A DNA stretch of 64,000 nucleotides. Origin: Brevundimonas terrae (GTDB taxonomy: Bacteria > Pseudomonadota > Alphaproteobacteria > Caulobacterales > Caulobacteraceae). The notes under the pieces were generated by a model, which made no database searches, had not been told where the DNA came from, and saw only the letters and a program-made list of their open reading frames with translations. Shown here piece by piece: positions 8,901 to 15,800 of the stretch. The position numbers and the translations under genes are program-made. The stretch covers positions 62,001-126,000 of the forward strand of contig NZ_JAASQT010000005.1 of NCBI RefSeq assembly GCF_011761985.1, given 5' to 3'. Numbering within the stretch: position 1 is the stretch's first letter; each line of letters begins with the position of its first letter.

Positions 8901-11117
8901 CTGGTCGCCCATAATACCATCCTCATCGAAGCCGCGGACAGCGGGACGCTGGACAACTGGAAGCTCAACGAATTCCTTGGCACCCTGACAATGGGCGGAG
9001 GTCTTCTGGCGATTAATGCCGCTTCGACCTTCAGCATCAAGGCCACGGATACCCAGAACAACGCGACCTCCAGCTCCGACTTCAAACTGGCCGACGTCAA
9101 GGTTGGTGGTGGCTTGATCGGCACCAGTCTGCCGGAACAGTTCATCAGTGGTGACGACACCGCCAACACCATCGTGGCCACCGAAGGTGCCGCAGGCACC
9201 GGTCTGGATAACCGCATCTATGGCTATGGCGGCGATGACCGGCTGGAAGGCGGCAAGGGCAATGACATCCTGCGCGGCGGTTCCGGCAGCGACACCCTGC
9301 TGGGCGGTGATGGCAATGACATCCTGATCGGCGGCACGGGTGCCGATACCATGACCGGCGGTGAGGGCACCGATATCTTCCGCTTCGAGCGCGGCGATCA
9401 GGTCAATAGCGGTGGCGTGGTTCAAGACACCATCCTCGACTTCAACAAGGCGGGCCTGAGCCAACAGGGCGACGTCCTTGACCTCAGCAACCTGCTGCAA
9501 GGTGAAGGTCGCGTCGGCAAGAGCGCCGGTAATCTGGGCAACTATCTGCACTTTGAACAAACCGCAGATGGCACAGTGATCCATATCTCCACCACGGGTG
9601 GCTTTGCGGGCGGGTTCAGTGCCGCCAATGCCGGTGCCACCGACCAGCGCATCCTGCTCAAGGGCGTAGACCTGACCGCAGGGTTTGATAGCGACATCGC
9701 CATCATCAATGATCTGCTGGCCAGCAACAAACTGCTGGTGGACGCCAAGACCTCGGCCGATCCGGCTGGCCATGGCGACCTGCAAATCGGCGGCTCGGTC
9801 GTCGATGGTGACGGGGATCGCGGCAATAGCTCGGTCACGGTGGATGACGACACGATCGGCTCGTCGGCCAGCAATACGGCCCCGACCGTCGGTGCCGCCG
9901 CCGAGGCCACACTGGGCCTGCTGGGTGGCAGCCTGCTGGGCTTCACCCTGAGCAGCCAGGATCTTCTGGTCGCCGATGCCGATAATAATCTGGCCCGGGT
10001 TGCGCTGGAATATGCGCCTGCTGTGGCGGTCAATCTCACGCCGCTGAGCTTTGCCTATGACAAGACCATGGCCACCGCCCTCGGCTACGAGGTACGCGTG
10101 ACCCATTCCGATGGTGTGCTGGGCCTGCTCGCTCCGAGTGCCAAGATCGAGATCGTCTCGACCTCGGGCGATCCACTGGACAATGCCGAGATCAATGCCT
10201 TCCTGCAGACGGTCCATGTGGTCGATCCGCAGGGCGGATTGCTCTCCAGCTCGCTGCTCAGCCTTGGTCTGCTGAACGCCATCAACCTGACCGCTGAAGA
10301 CGTCTGGGGTGACAGCAGCAGCGCCACGATCGGCTCCTTCCTCGATGTGAACCTGCTGAACAGCATTGGCGGCCCACAGGGCGGCGCGGGTACACTCGGC
10401 CTGCTCTCTGCTGTGGAATGGCTGGATGACGGCACCGCTATCGGAGGCATTGACGGGCTGACGGACATGATCGAGGGCTATCTGTCCGACGGTCTGGATG
10501 CGACGCCCCTAGGTGACTTGGGTGACTTGGGTAACTTGGGCGGCTTGACCGACCTGCTGCCAAACGGCCTTGACGGCAATATCGTCAGCGACCTTGCCGA
10601 CAGCCTGCAAACCGCTCTGGCGGGTGGTTTCACGCAAGGCCACATCGCGGACTTCATCACCAGCATCGGCACCCATGTCGAGAACGCGCTTTCGGGCACA
10701 CCACTTGAAGATTTGGCGCAGTCCGTCCGTGAACATCTGGGCAGCAGCGCCATCTCGGATCTGGTGGCCGATGTTCAGGCCGAACTGACCGCACGTTTCG
10801 CTGACAAGGCGGACATGCTGGCCGACTTCTTCGGCGAGGTTCAGAACGGTCTGGGTGGCTTGGGTGGTCTGGGCAATCTGGGTGGTCTGGACAATCTGCT
10901 GGGCGGACTGGGCTTCTCTGCCGACAGACTGCCGCTGTCCGATCTGGCCGATAGCTTGCTGGATGCCGATGACGGCCAGTGGCTGTTCGATGCGGTGGGC
11001 GATGCCCTTGATGCGGTCGGTACGGCCTTCTCGCCGAACTTCGCGCAACAGATCGACCTGCCGGTCTTCTCTGCGGTCTTGGAGCCTCTGGACGATCTCG
11101 TCGGCCATATCCTCTAG
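5946..11117 (+). CDS. BapA/RTX-type large adhesin secreted by the type I system
   Basis: ATG 5946 is chosen because GGAG (5936-5939) lies 6 bp before it; TTG 5931 and ATG 5934 are alternatives. The product has about 1723 residues. A BapA-prefix-like beta domain at about 31-110 and a hydrophobic Gly/Ala segment at about 128-160 come first. Two bacterial Ig-like repeats (about 178-347, each ending in APDLTP) and further Ig-like modules run to about 885. A roughly 150-residue domain (913-1060) is followed by five RTX nonapeptides of GGxGxDxLx type (1089-1140) and a type I secretion tail with a TDIFRF-type start (1140-1272). A second copy of the 150-residue domain lies at about 1318-1477, followed by a helical, Gly/Leu-rich C-terminus. 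RTX repeats bind calcium outside the cell. The likely role is surface attachment or biofilm formation. The mid-protein secretion tail is unusual. Confidence 0.9.
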   Translation: MQTPTAKPMTVEAKLATATQPVSQAATIEGIGRIDVASAEKIYLRMYAGTVSNMVRDGADLVVVGPDGEVIRLVGFYEGSEPRQLLLMDDQGGLVMMETSRAITDGPMPVYSTGVLEPSPFEGLTHGEGDGLMGALAGGGVGAAMAVIAGLGIGGAVYSLVNDDDKDPTLPELPDTTAPAAPGNLQFSPDGSKLGGTAEAGSTITVRDPSGKIIGTGTTGSDGRFEVSLSPPLINNEKVTVTATDPAGNVSGPSDATAPDLTPPAAATNLDVNDDGTVLTGEGEPSSTAKVYAPDGTLLGTATVGEDGTFSVTLQPAQVDGETLKVTLTDASDNVSPDASTTAPDLTPVSGAIDAPALDIPEAVGGIDDAEIADGIQAVVTFGKGAEAGGKLVVTIDGGVSVEHVLTAADIAAGKATVVLPDNLAHGSYNASAVVLSPTGESSPPSAGFAFDVVPGGIVGPDGVVVNIAAIAGDDIVNIAESQGSVTLSGTVGRVGGFKPGGTIEIEANGTTYRGQIQSDGTWSVSVRGSDLTGGTLSAKADIVDNDGVAREGTGTRDYALDLVPPSTQAPTLAISGADDGVVTGAELNAGLDAEVGLPQGASAGDIVVLTITVGGNAQEVTHTLSAADITAGKITIALGSDFDDGDYVVTAELRDPAGNPSPSASAGFEIDAVALDVGASIAAVSEVDASVAAVGQIAITDATANATITLSGPTTSFTSRGEAINWQTAGNGDLIGVAGGRTVLTVSIAADGSYSVKLADGIDHPVGSISIALPITVTVTDGGSTAIGAINVDVTDGVPTVAAPMTLSPTQPGLLSGTLVTDMGLDGGHMETVTVDGLTFTYAPQSGSVAVSGSSSTVLSHSFEGQTLTVTTIRGETVEIDMATGAYNVTVTGREAQPAGNNNPYASMGEPGGLLGLVDANVLDLVKLEQNQLFTASDLDNNLKSVELNYNALIGLGGGRFAYDTKLAAELGIKVTELSYSGLPLVAHNTILIEAADSGTLDNWKLNEFLGTLTMGGGLLAINAASTFSIKATDTQNNATSSSDFKLADVKVGGGLIGTSLPEQFISGDDTANTIVATEGAAGTGLDNRIYGYGGDDRLEGGKGNDILRGGSGSDTLLGGDGNDILIGGTGADTMTGGEGTDIFRFERGDQVNSGGVVQDTILDFNKAGLSQQGDVLDLSNLLQGEGRVGKSAGNLGNYLHFEQTADGTVIHISTTGGFAGGFSAANAGATDQRILLKGVDLTAGFDSDIAIINDLLASNKLLVDAKTSADPAGHGDLQIGGSVVDGDGDRGNSSVTVDDDTIGSSASNTAPTVGAAAEATLGLLGGSLLGFTLSSQDLLVADADNNLARVALEYAPAVAVNLTPLSFAYDKTMATALGYEVRVTHSDGVLGLLAPSAKIEIVSTSGDPLDNAEINAFLQTVHVVDPQGGLLSSSLLSLGLLNAINLTAEDVWGDSSSATIGSFLDVNLLNSIGGPQGGAGTLGLLSAVEWLDDGTAIGGIDGLTDMIEGYLSDGLDATPLGDLGDLGNLGGLTDLLPNGLDGNIVSDLADSLQTALAGGFTQGHIADFITSIGTHVENALSGTPLEDLAQSVREHLGSSAISDLVADVQAELTARFADKADMLADFFGEVQNGLGGLGGLGNLGGLDNLLGGLGFSADRLPLSDLADSLLDADDGQWLFDAVGDALDAVGTAFSPNFAQQIDLPVFSAVLEPLDDLVGHIL
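8683..10375 (+). repeat. Duplicated adhesin domain flanking the RTX block
   Basis: Two divergent copies of one domain are seen in the protein, encoded at about 8683-9125 and 9900-10375. Shared landmarks in order are LLG, a DADNNL/SDLDNNL turn, an ELNY/ALEY strand, FAYD followed by T-M/L-A-LG, LDN with NAFL/NEFL, and a final TA/KATD strand. The RTX repeats and the type I secretion tail sit between the copies. Confidence 0.7.
10505..10910 (+). repeat. Gly/Leu-rich short tandem repeats in the adhesin C-terminus
   Basis: Two clusters of three-residue repeats are visible in DNA and protein. The first, at about 10510-10548, gives LGDLGDLGNLGGL. The second, at about 10850-10905, gives GLGGLGGLGNLGGL followed by DNLLGGLG. 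The DNA units are close copies of a 9-base word (for example gacttgggt), so slippage could change the copy number. Confidence 0.75.
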
Positions 11118-11134
11118 GATCAGGCCTCATGGGG

Positions 11135-11169
11135 AAAGGGCGGTGCAAATCTCTTGCACCGCCCTTTTT
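11135..11169. terminator. Bidirectional rho-independent terminator between the adhesin and ygaP
   Basis: A 14-bp perfect stem (AAAGGGCGGTGCAA with its complement at 11154-11167) closes a 5-base loop and is followed by T residues. It ends both the adhesin transcript (+) and the ygaP transcript (-). Confidence 0.9.
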
Positions 11170-11691
11170 CTATGCGTTTCTACGGTTCCACGGCGCATAG
11201 GCCAGAAGGCGCGCCATGCCACAAAAACCGGTACTGCCCGCCACAAACAGTCCGGCCCCGACAAAGGCGCTCAGACCATAAAAGGCCGGATGCACCAGCG
11301 TGCCCAGAGCCACACCCAGCAGGATCAAACCCCCGGCGATCATCTGCACCTGGCGCATCATGTCGATGGGTTTGGACCTGTCGATACGGGTGGCAAAACC
11401 TGCTTTCTTCCAGCCATCCACCCCGCCTTGCAGCACATAGGTCGTTTGATAGACGCAGGCTGCCAGACGTTCCGCATTGGCCGCCGTGCGATTGCCCGAG
11501 CGACAGGTAAAGACCACGGTTTTGCCGGAAGGCTCCAGCGTTGCGGGCAGGGCCGAAAGCGGCTGGCTGCGGGCACCGGCAATATGTTCGCGGGCATATT
11601 CGTCGGCCTCGCGGATATCGACCAGTTCCACAGTCCCCTTGGCCATCAGGTCCGAAACTTGTACGGGCGACAGGGGTGTAGGTTTGTTCAT
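11170..11691 (-). CDS. ygaP: YgaP-like membrane rhodanese
   Basis: The protein has 173 residues, close to E. coli YgaP (174). An N-terminal rhodanese domain carries the active-site loop CRSGNR with Cys63, the same number as in YgaP. It is followed by two membrane helices (about 112-150) of the DUF2892 type. Rhodaneses move sulfane sulfur as a cysteine persulfide; YgaP does so at the inner membrane. ATG 11691 overlaps the stop of the upstream ArsR-type gene as ATGA, showing translational coupling, and the regulator plus rhodanese pairing matches ygaV-ygaP and BigR operons. It ends in a strong terminator shared with the adhesin gene. Confidence 0.9.
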   Translation of the reverse strand: MNKPTPLSPVQVSDLMAKGTVELVDIREADEYAREHIAGARSQPLSALPATLEPSGKTVVFTCRSGNRTAANAERLAACVYQTTYVLQGGVDGWKKAGFATRIDRSKPIDMMRQVQMIAGGLILLGVALGTLVHPAFYGLSAFVGAGLFVAGSTGFCGMARLLAYAPWNRRNA

Positions 11692-12023
11692 GATGCGTCC
11701 TCGGGCGGGCAATAGATGTCGGCCAGTGTGGCAATGATTTTGGCCACAGCCGGATTTTCGATGCGGTAGAAAACAGCCGTGCCCTCGCGGCGGGTACTGA
11801 CCAGTTTGTCTTCACGCAGGCGGGCCAGATGTTGCGACAGGGCCGATTGCGACAGGCCGATATGCTGCTGCAACTCCGACACCTGCATTTCCCCTGCACC
11901 AAGCTGGCACAGCACCAGAAGGCGATGCGGATTGGCCAGACATTTCAGCATGGCGGCGGCTTCGCCAGCGCGGGCCTCGAACGTGTCGAGCATGGAGGGC
12001 GGGATATGTCTCATGCCTTCCAT
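11688..12023 (-). CDS. bigR: BigR/SqrR/YgaV-type ArsR-family sulfur-responsive repressor
   Basis: This 111-residue winged-helix protein has the ArsR recognition helix SQSALSQHLARLRE at about 58-71. Cys39 (in LVLC) and Cys105 (in IYCPP) match in place the cysteine pair of BigR/SqrR (near 41 and 107), which form disulfide or polysulfide links when sulfide or persulfide rises. There is an extra Cys28. It should repress its own operon with ygaP and release DNA under sulfide or redox stress. ATG 12023 is used, but ATG 12014 is possible because neither has a strong ribosome-binding site. The sensing role follows from the family and cysteine positions, not from direct proof. Confidence 0.85.
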   Translation of the reverse strand: MEGMRHIPPSMLDTFEARAGEAAAMLKCLANPHRLLVLCQLGAGEMQVSELQQHIGLSQSALSQHLARLREDKLVSTRREGTAVFYRIENPAVAKIIATLADIYCPPEDAS

Positions 12024-12041
12024 ATATTCTTATGTTCTAAA

Positions 12042-12059
12042 TTAGCAATATCTAATATT
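12042..12059. promoter_or_regulatory. Candidate BigR operator
   Basis: An A+T-rich block just upstream of the bigR start contains two overlapping inverted repeats: TTAG-N6-CTAA (12042-12055) and AATAT-CTA-ATATT (12047-12059). A repressor of this class commonly binds A+T-rich palindromes over its own promoter. The assignment is inferred from position. Confidence 0.45.
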
Positions 12060-12162
12060 AAGAACCGCACAGGACCACAATCCTGCGGTCGCTATAGACG
12101 CCATGATCCAGCCACCGCTGGGACAGCGACGGGGCTTAAAACAGATTGTCAGGAAAATACAG

Positions 12163-12247
12163 TGGTGCCGGTGGTCGGACTCGAACCGACACTCCTTGCG
12201 GAACCGGATTTTGAATCCGGCGCGTCTACCAATTCCACCACACCGGC
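12163..12247 (-). tRNA. tRNA-Leu(CAA)
   Basis: The reverse strand folds as a class II tRNA of 85 bases with an encoded CCA. The acceptor stem is GCCGGTG paired with CACCGGC, and the T-loop region is GGTTCGAGTCC. The anticodon stem CCGGA/TCCGG encloses the loop TTCAAAA, giving anticodon CAA (reads UUG). A long variable arm is present, as expected for leucine. It lies between bigR and the fumarylacetoacetase-family gene on the same strand, after a terminator. Confidence 0.96.
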
Positions 12248-12317
12248 ACGGTCTGGAGGAGGCGCAATCTAGCGATGGCTTCGCTGTGGTCAACGCTAAA
12301 TAAACAAAGATGAAAAG

Positions 12318-12348
12318 AAAAACGCCGCCCATTACAGGCGGCGTTTTG
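12318..12348. terminator. Rho-independent terminator after the fumarylacetoacetase-family gene
   Basis: A 10-bp stem, AAACGCCGCC/GGCGGCGTTT, with a 7-base loop. Read on the minus strand it is followed by a T-rich tract, so it ends the gene at 12368-13375 before the tRNA gene. Confidence 0.88.
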
Positions 12349-12367
12349 GATGGGGGTGGTTTAGAGC

Positions 12368-13375
12368 CTAAACCTTGGTCACGGTCTGCTCGATGGCCCC
12401 GAAAATCGAGTGGTTATTGTCGTCCAGCATCTCGATGCGGACCACATCGCCATATTTGAGGAAGCCGGTTTCGGCGGCACCCTTTTGAATGGTTTCAACC
12501 ATGCGCACCTCGGCGATGCAGCTATAGCCAAGGCCGCCTTCGCTGACGGGCTTGCCGGGGCCACCATCGGCATCCTTGTTGGAGACGGTGCCCGAACCGA
12601 TGACCGTACCGGCACACAGGGCGCGGGTCTTGGCCAGATGCGCGATCAGGGTGCCAAAGTCGAACGTCATATCCACGCCCGCATCGGCCTTGCCGAAGGA
12701 CTGGTTGTTGATATTGACCAGCAGTGCGCCGTGCAGCTTGCCGTCCTTGAAGCGATCACCCAGTGCATCGGGTGTTACAAACACCGGCGACAGGGCGCTG
12801 GCGGGCTTGGACTGCACAAAGCCGAAACCCTTGGCCAGTTCGCCCGGGATCAGGTTACGCAGCGAAACGTCATTGACCAGACCGACCAGACGGATCGCGC
12901 CCAGCGCCTCTTCACGGGTGGCACCCAGCGGCACATCGCCGGTGACGACCACGATCTCGGCTTCCAGATCACAGCCCCAGGCCTCGTCCTTCAGCGGCAC
13001 AATATCGCGCGGTGCCAAAAATCCGTCCGAGCCGCCCTGATACATCAGGGGGTCGGTCCAGAAGGTCGCCGGCATCTCGGCATTGCGCGCTTTGCGAACC
13101 AGTTCGACGTGGTTCACATAGGCCGAACCGTCGGCCCATTGATAGGCACGCGGCAGGGGGGCTGCGGCATCACGCTCGTGGAAGCGGCCACGCGGCACGG
13201 CTTCGTTCTCCAAGCTTGTCGCCAGAGCCCGCAATAGCGGCTCGCAACGCTCCCAGTCATCCAGCGCGGCCTGAAGCGTGGGGGCGATCAGAAAGGCGTC
13301 TGTAAACCAGTTAAGGTCATTGGAGACGACGACGAGGCGGCCATCACGGCCATGCTTGAGCGAAGCGAGTTTCAT
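12368..13375 (-). CDS. Fumarylacetoacetate hydrolase family protein
   Basis: The 335-residue length and sequence fit bacterial FAH-family hydrolases: an N-terminal domain with an FLIAPTLQAALDDWE-type helix, then a catalytic beta fold. It carries acidic metal-binding residues in DLEAEIVVVTG and a conserved VGLVNDVSLRN segment, followed by GFVQSKPASALSP. FAH enzymes cleave a carbon-carbon bond in fumarylacetoacetate (tyrosine/homogentisate breakdown) or related beta-diketones, using Mg2+ or Ca2+. No homogentisate genes are adjacent; it is transcribed alone, ends in a strong terminator, and its substrate is therefore uncertain. A tryptophan dioxygenase gene lies 26 kb away. Confidence 0.88.
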   Translation of the reverse strand: MKLASLKHGRDGRLVVVSNDLNWFTDAFLIAPTLQAALDDWERCEPLLRALATSLENEAVPRGRFHERDAAAPLPRAYQWADGSAYVNHVELVRKARNAEMPATFWTDPLMYQGGSDGFLAPRDIVPLKDEAWGCDLEAEIVVVTGDVPLGATREEALGAIRLVGLVNDVSLRNLIPGELAKGFGFVQSKPASALSPVFVTPDALGDRFKDGKLHGALLVNINNQSFGKADAGVDMTFDFGTLIAHLAKTRALCAGTVIGSGTVSNKDADGGPGKPVSEGGLGYSCIAEVRMVETIQKGAAETGFLKYGDVVRIEMLDDNNHSIFGAIEQTVTKV

Positions 13376-13459
13376 AGATCAAAGCTAGTCGAGAGCGGGG
13401 CAAGTTTAAAGTGGCCCACCCTATGGCTCACGCAAGATGTGATGACGTGCTGCGGGCCT

Positions 13460-13729
13460 CTAGTTCTGGCGCGGACCGATCACCGCACGGGCCTCGGCCC
13501 CCGTTTGTAGGGCAGGGTCGCGCACCTCGACCTCGACAACAATGCCGCCACCCGGCTGGCCGTTTTCCCACAGATAGCGGCGCTCGACCTCGACCTCGCG
13601 GCCCGACGGTGCCATGGCCTCATAGGTGTCACCCCACGGGGTGATCTTTTTCATCTCGGCAAAATGCAGGCTGCACGCTGCATCCAGCTCTTCCAGAGCC
13701 ATTTCCGACAGTTCGTTTTCAGTAGTCAT
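13460..13729 (-). CDS. Small uncharacterised soluble protein
   Basis: This 89-residue acidic protein has no signal peptide or membrane helix. The first part is helical (ELSEMALEELDAACSLHFAEM), and the second half is strand-rich with a WENGQPGGG turn and alternating V/E residues. I do not recognise the family. ATG 13729 is preferred because the reading upstream of it is low-complexity and runs into the intergenic gap; ATG 13738 is an alternative. It is 43 bp downstream of the ICMT-like gene on the same strand, so it could be co-transcribed with it. Coding is supported by codon-position bias and placement only. Confidence 0.6.
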   Translation of the reverse strand: MTTENELSEMALEELDAACSLHFAEMKKITPWGDTYEAMAPSGREVEVERRYLWENGQPGGGIVVEVEVRDPALQTGAEARAVIGPRQN

Positions 13730-13772
13730 GCGGCCCATATAGGGCGTGACGCCCCCTTGTGGAAACGGCCCG

Positions 13773-14246
13773 TCAGATCCAGCGGCGCACCTTTTGGCGA
13801 TAGGCCTCATAGGCCGCCCCGAAGACGGCTGACAAATGGGCCTCTTCGCGCGGGATCACGAAACGGTCGACCACAATCAGGCACGGCACCACAAGACCCA
13901 CAGCCACCGGCGAATCCATCGCCACGGCAAAACCCAGATAGGTCAGGGCAAAGCCCAGATAGATCGGGTTGCGCGTATAGGCGAACAGGCCATCGGTCAA
14001 AAGGTTCGACGCCCCTTTCCACGGTTCGACCGCCGTCTGGTGGCGGCGCATCTGCCCCGCCGCCAGACCGTCAAACCCCAGACCCACCACGATCAGGATA
14101 ATGGCCAGTCCGCGCCTCAGCCCCTCGGTCAGGCCCAGTGTGAAATCAGGGCCGACCTGCTCGATCCCCCATCCTGCCAGCAGGAACAGCAGAAAGATCA
14201 GGGGCGGCGGAAATTTCACGCCGGGCGAGGTGCGCGGATCGGTCAT
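13773..14246 (-). CDS. Isoprenylcysteine carboxylmethyltransferase-like (ICMT/PEMT) membrane methyltransferase
   Basis: The 157-residue protein has about four membrane helices and the C-terminal signature of this family: YTRNPIYLGF at about 92-101, then REEAHLSAVFGAAYEAY near 134-150. In the family the first motif lies by the S-adenosylmethionine site and the second carries the acidic residue needed for activity. Substrates of bacterial members are mostly unknown (lipids or small thiols). The start codon lies immediately after the stop of the asparaginase-like gene (no spacer), so both are probably on one transcript. Confidence 0.85.
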   Translation of the reverse strand: MTDPRTSPGVKFPPPLIFLLFLLAGWGIEQVGPDFTLGLTEGLRRGLAIILIVVGLGFDGLAAGQMRRHQTAVEPWKGASNLLTDGLFAYTRNPIYLGFALTYLGFAVAMDSPVAVGLVVPCLIVVDRFVIPREEAHLSAVFGAAYEAYRQKVRRWI

Positions 14247-15377
14247 TTATTTCTCTTCGTCGGCATAGATGGCCACGCGGGCCGCAGACGCGCTGGACAC
14301 CGTGGCGCGGTACATACCCGAGGTGTTCATGGCAAAGGCGACTGTGCCATCGGGGGCAACAGCAATCACGCCGCCATCACCGCCCAGACGCCCGACCTCG
14401 GCAATCTCGGCCTCGGCTGCGGCTTGCAGCGACTGGCCGCCCGCCGTGCCGTGGCAGATATCGCGGGCGACGGTGGCGCGGATGAAATACTCGCCCGCAC
14501 CCGTGGCCGATACAGCACAGCCATCGGCATTGGAGGCATAGGTGCCCGCGCCGATCACCGGCACATCCCCCACACGACCCCAGCGCTTGCCTGTGGTACC
14601 GCCCGTCGACGTCGCCGCCGCGATACGTCCGCTCTGGTCCAGAGCCACCGCCCCGACCGTACCGAACTTGCGTTCATCCAGCGGCGCTTCATGCAGGTTA
14701 AAGGCCAGAGGTGCCGCCGGACCCGCTCTCACTGGCGCAGGCGGCGCACCTTCGGGACGGGCCGGAACCGGCTCGCCACGATCGCGCAGGGCTTTCTCCA
14801 GCGCCTGCCAGCGGCTTTCGGTGAAATAATAGGCCGGTGCCACCTGCTCCAAGCCGACCGAGGCGGCAAAGGTTTCGGCCCCTTCGCCAATCAGCATGAC
14901 GTGCGGCGACTGTTCCAGCACCGCGCGGGCCGCGCGTACCGGATTGCGCGTGCGCGTCAGGCCCGCCACCGAGGCCGCATTCAGATTGGTGCCGTCCATA
15001 ATGGCGGCGTCCAGTTCGTTCTTGCCCGCCGAGGTAAAGACCGCGCCCTTACCGGCATTGAACAGCGGATTGTCTTCCAGCACCCGTACCGTGGCCTCGA
15101 CCGCATCCAGCGCCGAGCCGCCCGCCGACAGCACAGCCTGACCGGCTTCCAGCGCCTGTTGAAGACCTTGACGGTAAAGCGCGTCACGTTCCGGTGACAG
15201 GCTGGCGCGTTCGATCACACCGGCGCCGCCATGCAGCGCCAACGCCCATTGCCCCTGCGGAGCCGCGTCCTGAGCCCCGTCCTGAGCATTGGCCTGTCCG
15301 GCCCCCAGAGCCATCACAGCCCCCAGCGCCAGTGCGCCGCCCACAGTGCGGGTCAGTTTCAAAGCCGATTGTTTCAT
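14247..15377 (-). CDS. Exported isoaspartyl peptidase/L-asparaginase (Ntn hydrolase)
   Basis: The protein has 376 residues from ATG 15377, which has GGAGGG 7 bp upstream (a GTG just before it is also possible). A signal peptide of about 31 residues ending near GQANAQ points to the periplasm. The mature protein has the plant-type asparaginase fold: an ALHGGAG start, a GKGAVFTSAGKNELDAAIMDG block, then the autocleavage site GTVGAV with Thr240 as nucleophile, and GGTTGKR(W)GRVGD binding residues. It would hydrolyse beta-aspartyl dipeptides or asparagine. A Pro/Ala-rich linker of about 20 residues (about 203-224) precedes the cleavage site. The ICMT-like gene follows directly. Confidence 0.92.
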   Translation of the reverse strand: MKQSALKLTRTVGGALALGAVMALGAGQANAQDGAQDAAPQGQWALALHGGAGVIERASLSPERDALYRQGLQQALEAGQAVLSAGGSALDAVEATVRVLEDNPLFNAGKGAVFTSAGKNELDAAIMDGTNLNAASVAGLTRTRNPVRAARAVLEQSPHVMLIGEGAETFAASVGLEQVAPAYYFTESRWQALEKALRDRGEPVPARPEGAPPAPVRAGPAAPLAFNLHEAPLDERKFGTVGAVALDQSGRIAAATSTGGTTGKRWGRVGDVPVIGAGTYASNADGCAVSATGAGEYFIRATVARDICHGTAGGQSLQAAAEAEIAEVGRLGGDGGVIAVAPDGTVAFAMNTSGMYRATVSSASAARVAIYADEEK

Positions 15378-15429
15378 CACGCGTCCCTCCGGTACCTGTC
15401 ATCGGCAATAGGATGGAGCCGCAACTTTG

Positions 15430-15693
15430 TCACCCGTTCAGGTGTTCGCCCGAGCCCGTATTGCGCAACCGGCAGGCAATGCGGAACACGATAAAGGGCA
15501 GGACGGCACACACTATAGCCACGCCCAAAATCACCCAGAACCCGCCCTGCATGGCCCAGACCCCGATCAGCCACGCGCCGCCAATCGCGCACAGCGGGCT
15601 AAGCCACGGAAACCAGTGAGGCACTTTGACAGGCATAAAGGGGCTCGAAACGTAAAGTCCGGTAAACGGCAAAGCTATGCCCATGCTGGCCAA
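15430..15693 (-). CDS. Small two-helix membrane protein, unknown
   Basis: This 87-residue frame has two strong hydrophobic stretches (around 32-50 and 52-70) separated by a short Gly/Met-rich turn and followed by a basic C-terminus, a plausible small inner-membrane protein. It lies 52 bp upstream of the asparaginase gene on the same strand and is divergent from yqaA. An internal ATG gives a shorter form beginning MPVKVPHW. Opposite-strand frames here lack domain-like character. I cannot name the family. Confidence 0.5.
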   Translation of the reverse strand: MASMGIALPFTGLYVSSPFMPVKVPHWFPWLSPLCAIGGAWLIGVWAMQGGFWVILGVAIVCAVLPFIVFRIACRLRNTGSGEHLNG

Positions 15694-15800
15694 ACGGCAA
15701 GCTGACAGTTTCGCACATAGTGACGGAACGCCGCCTCGCCCTCCCGTCTTGCGCTTGCTATGAAGGCTGACATGCGGCGCACAGGCAGGCCGGAGTATCT

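Noticed and set aside
12042..12332. A 96-residue minus-strand frame across the tRNA-Leu gene
   Set aside because: It covers a complete tRNA and has no protein-like features.
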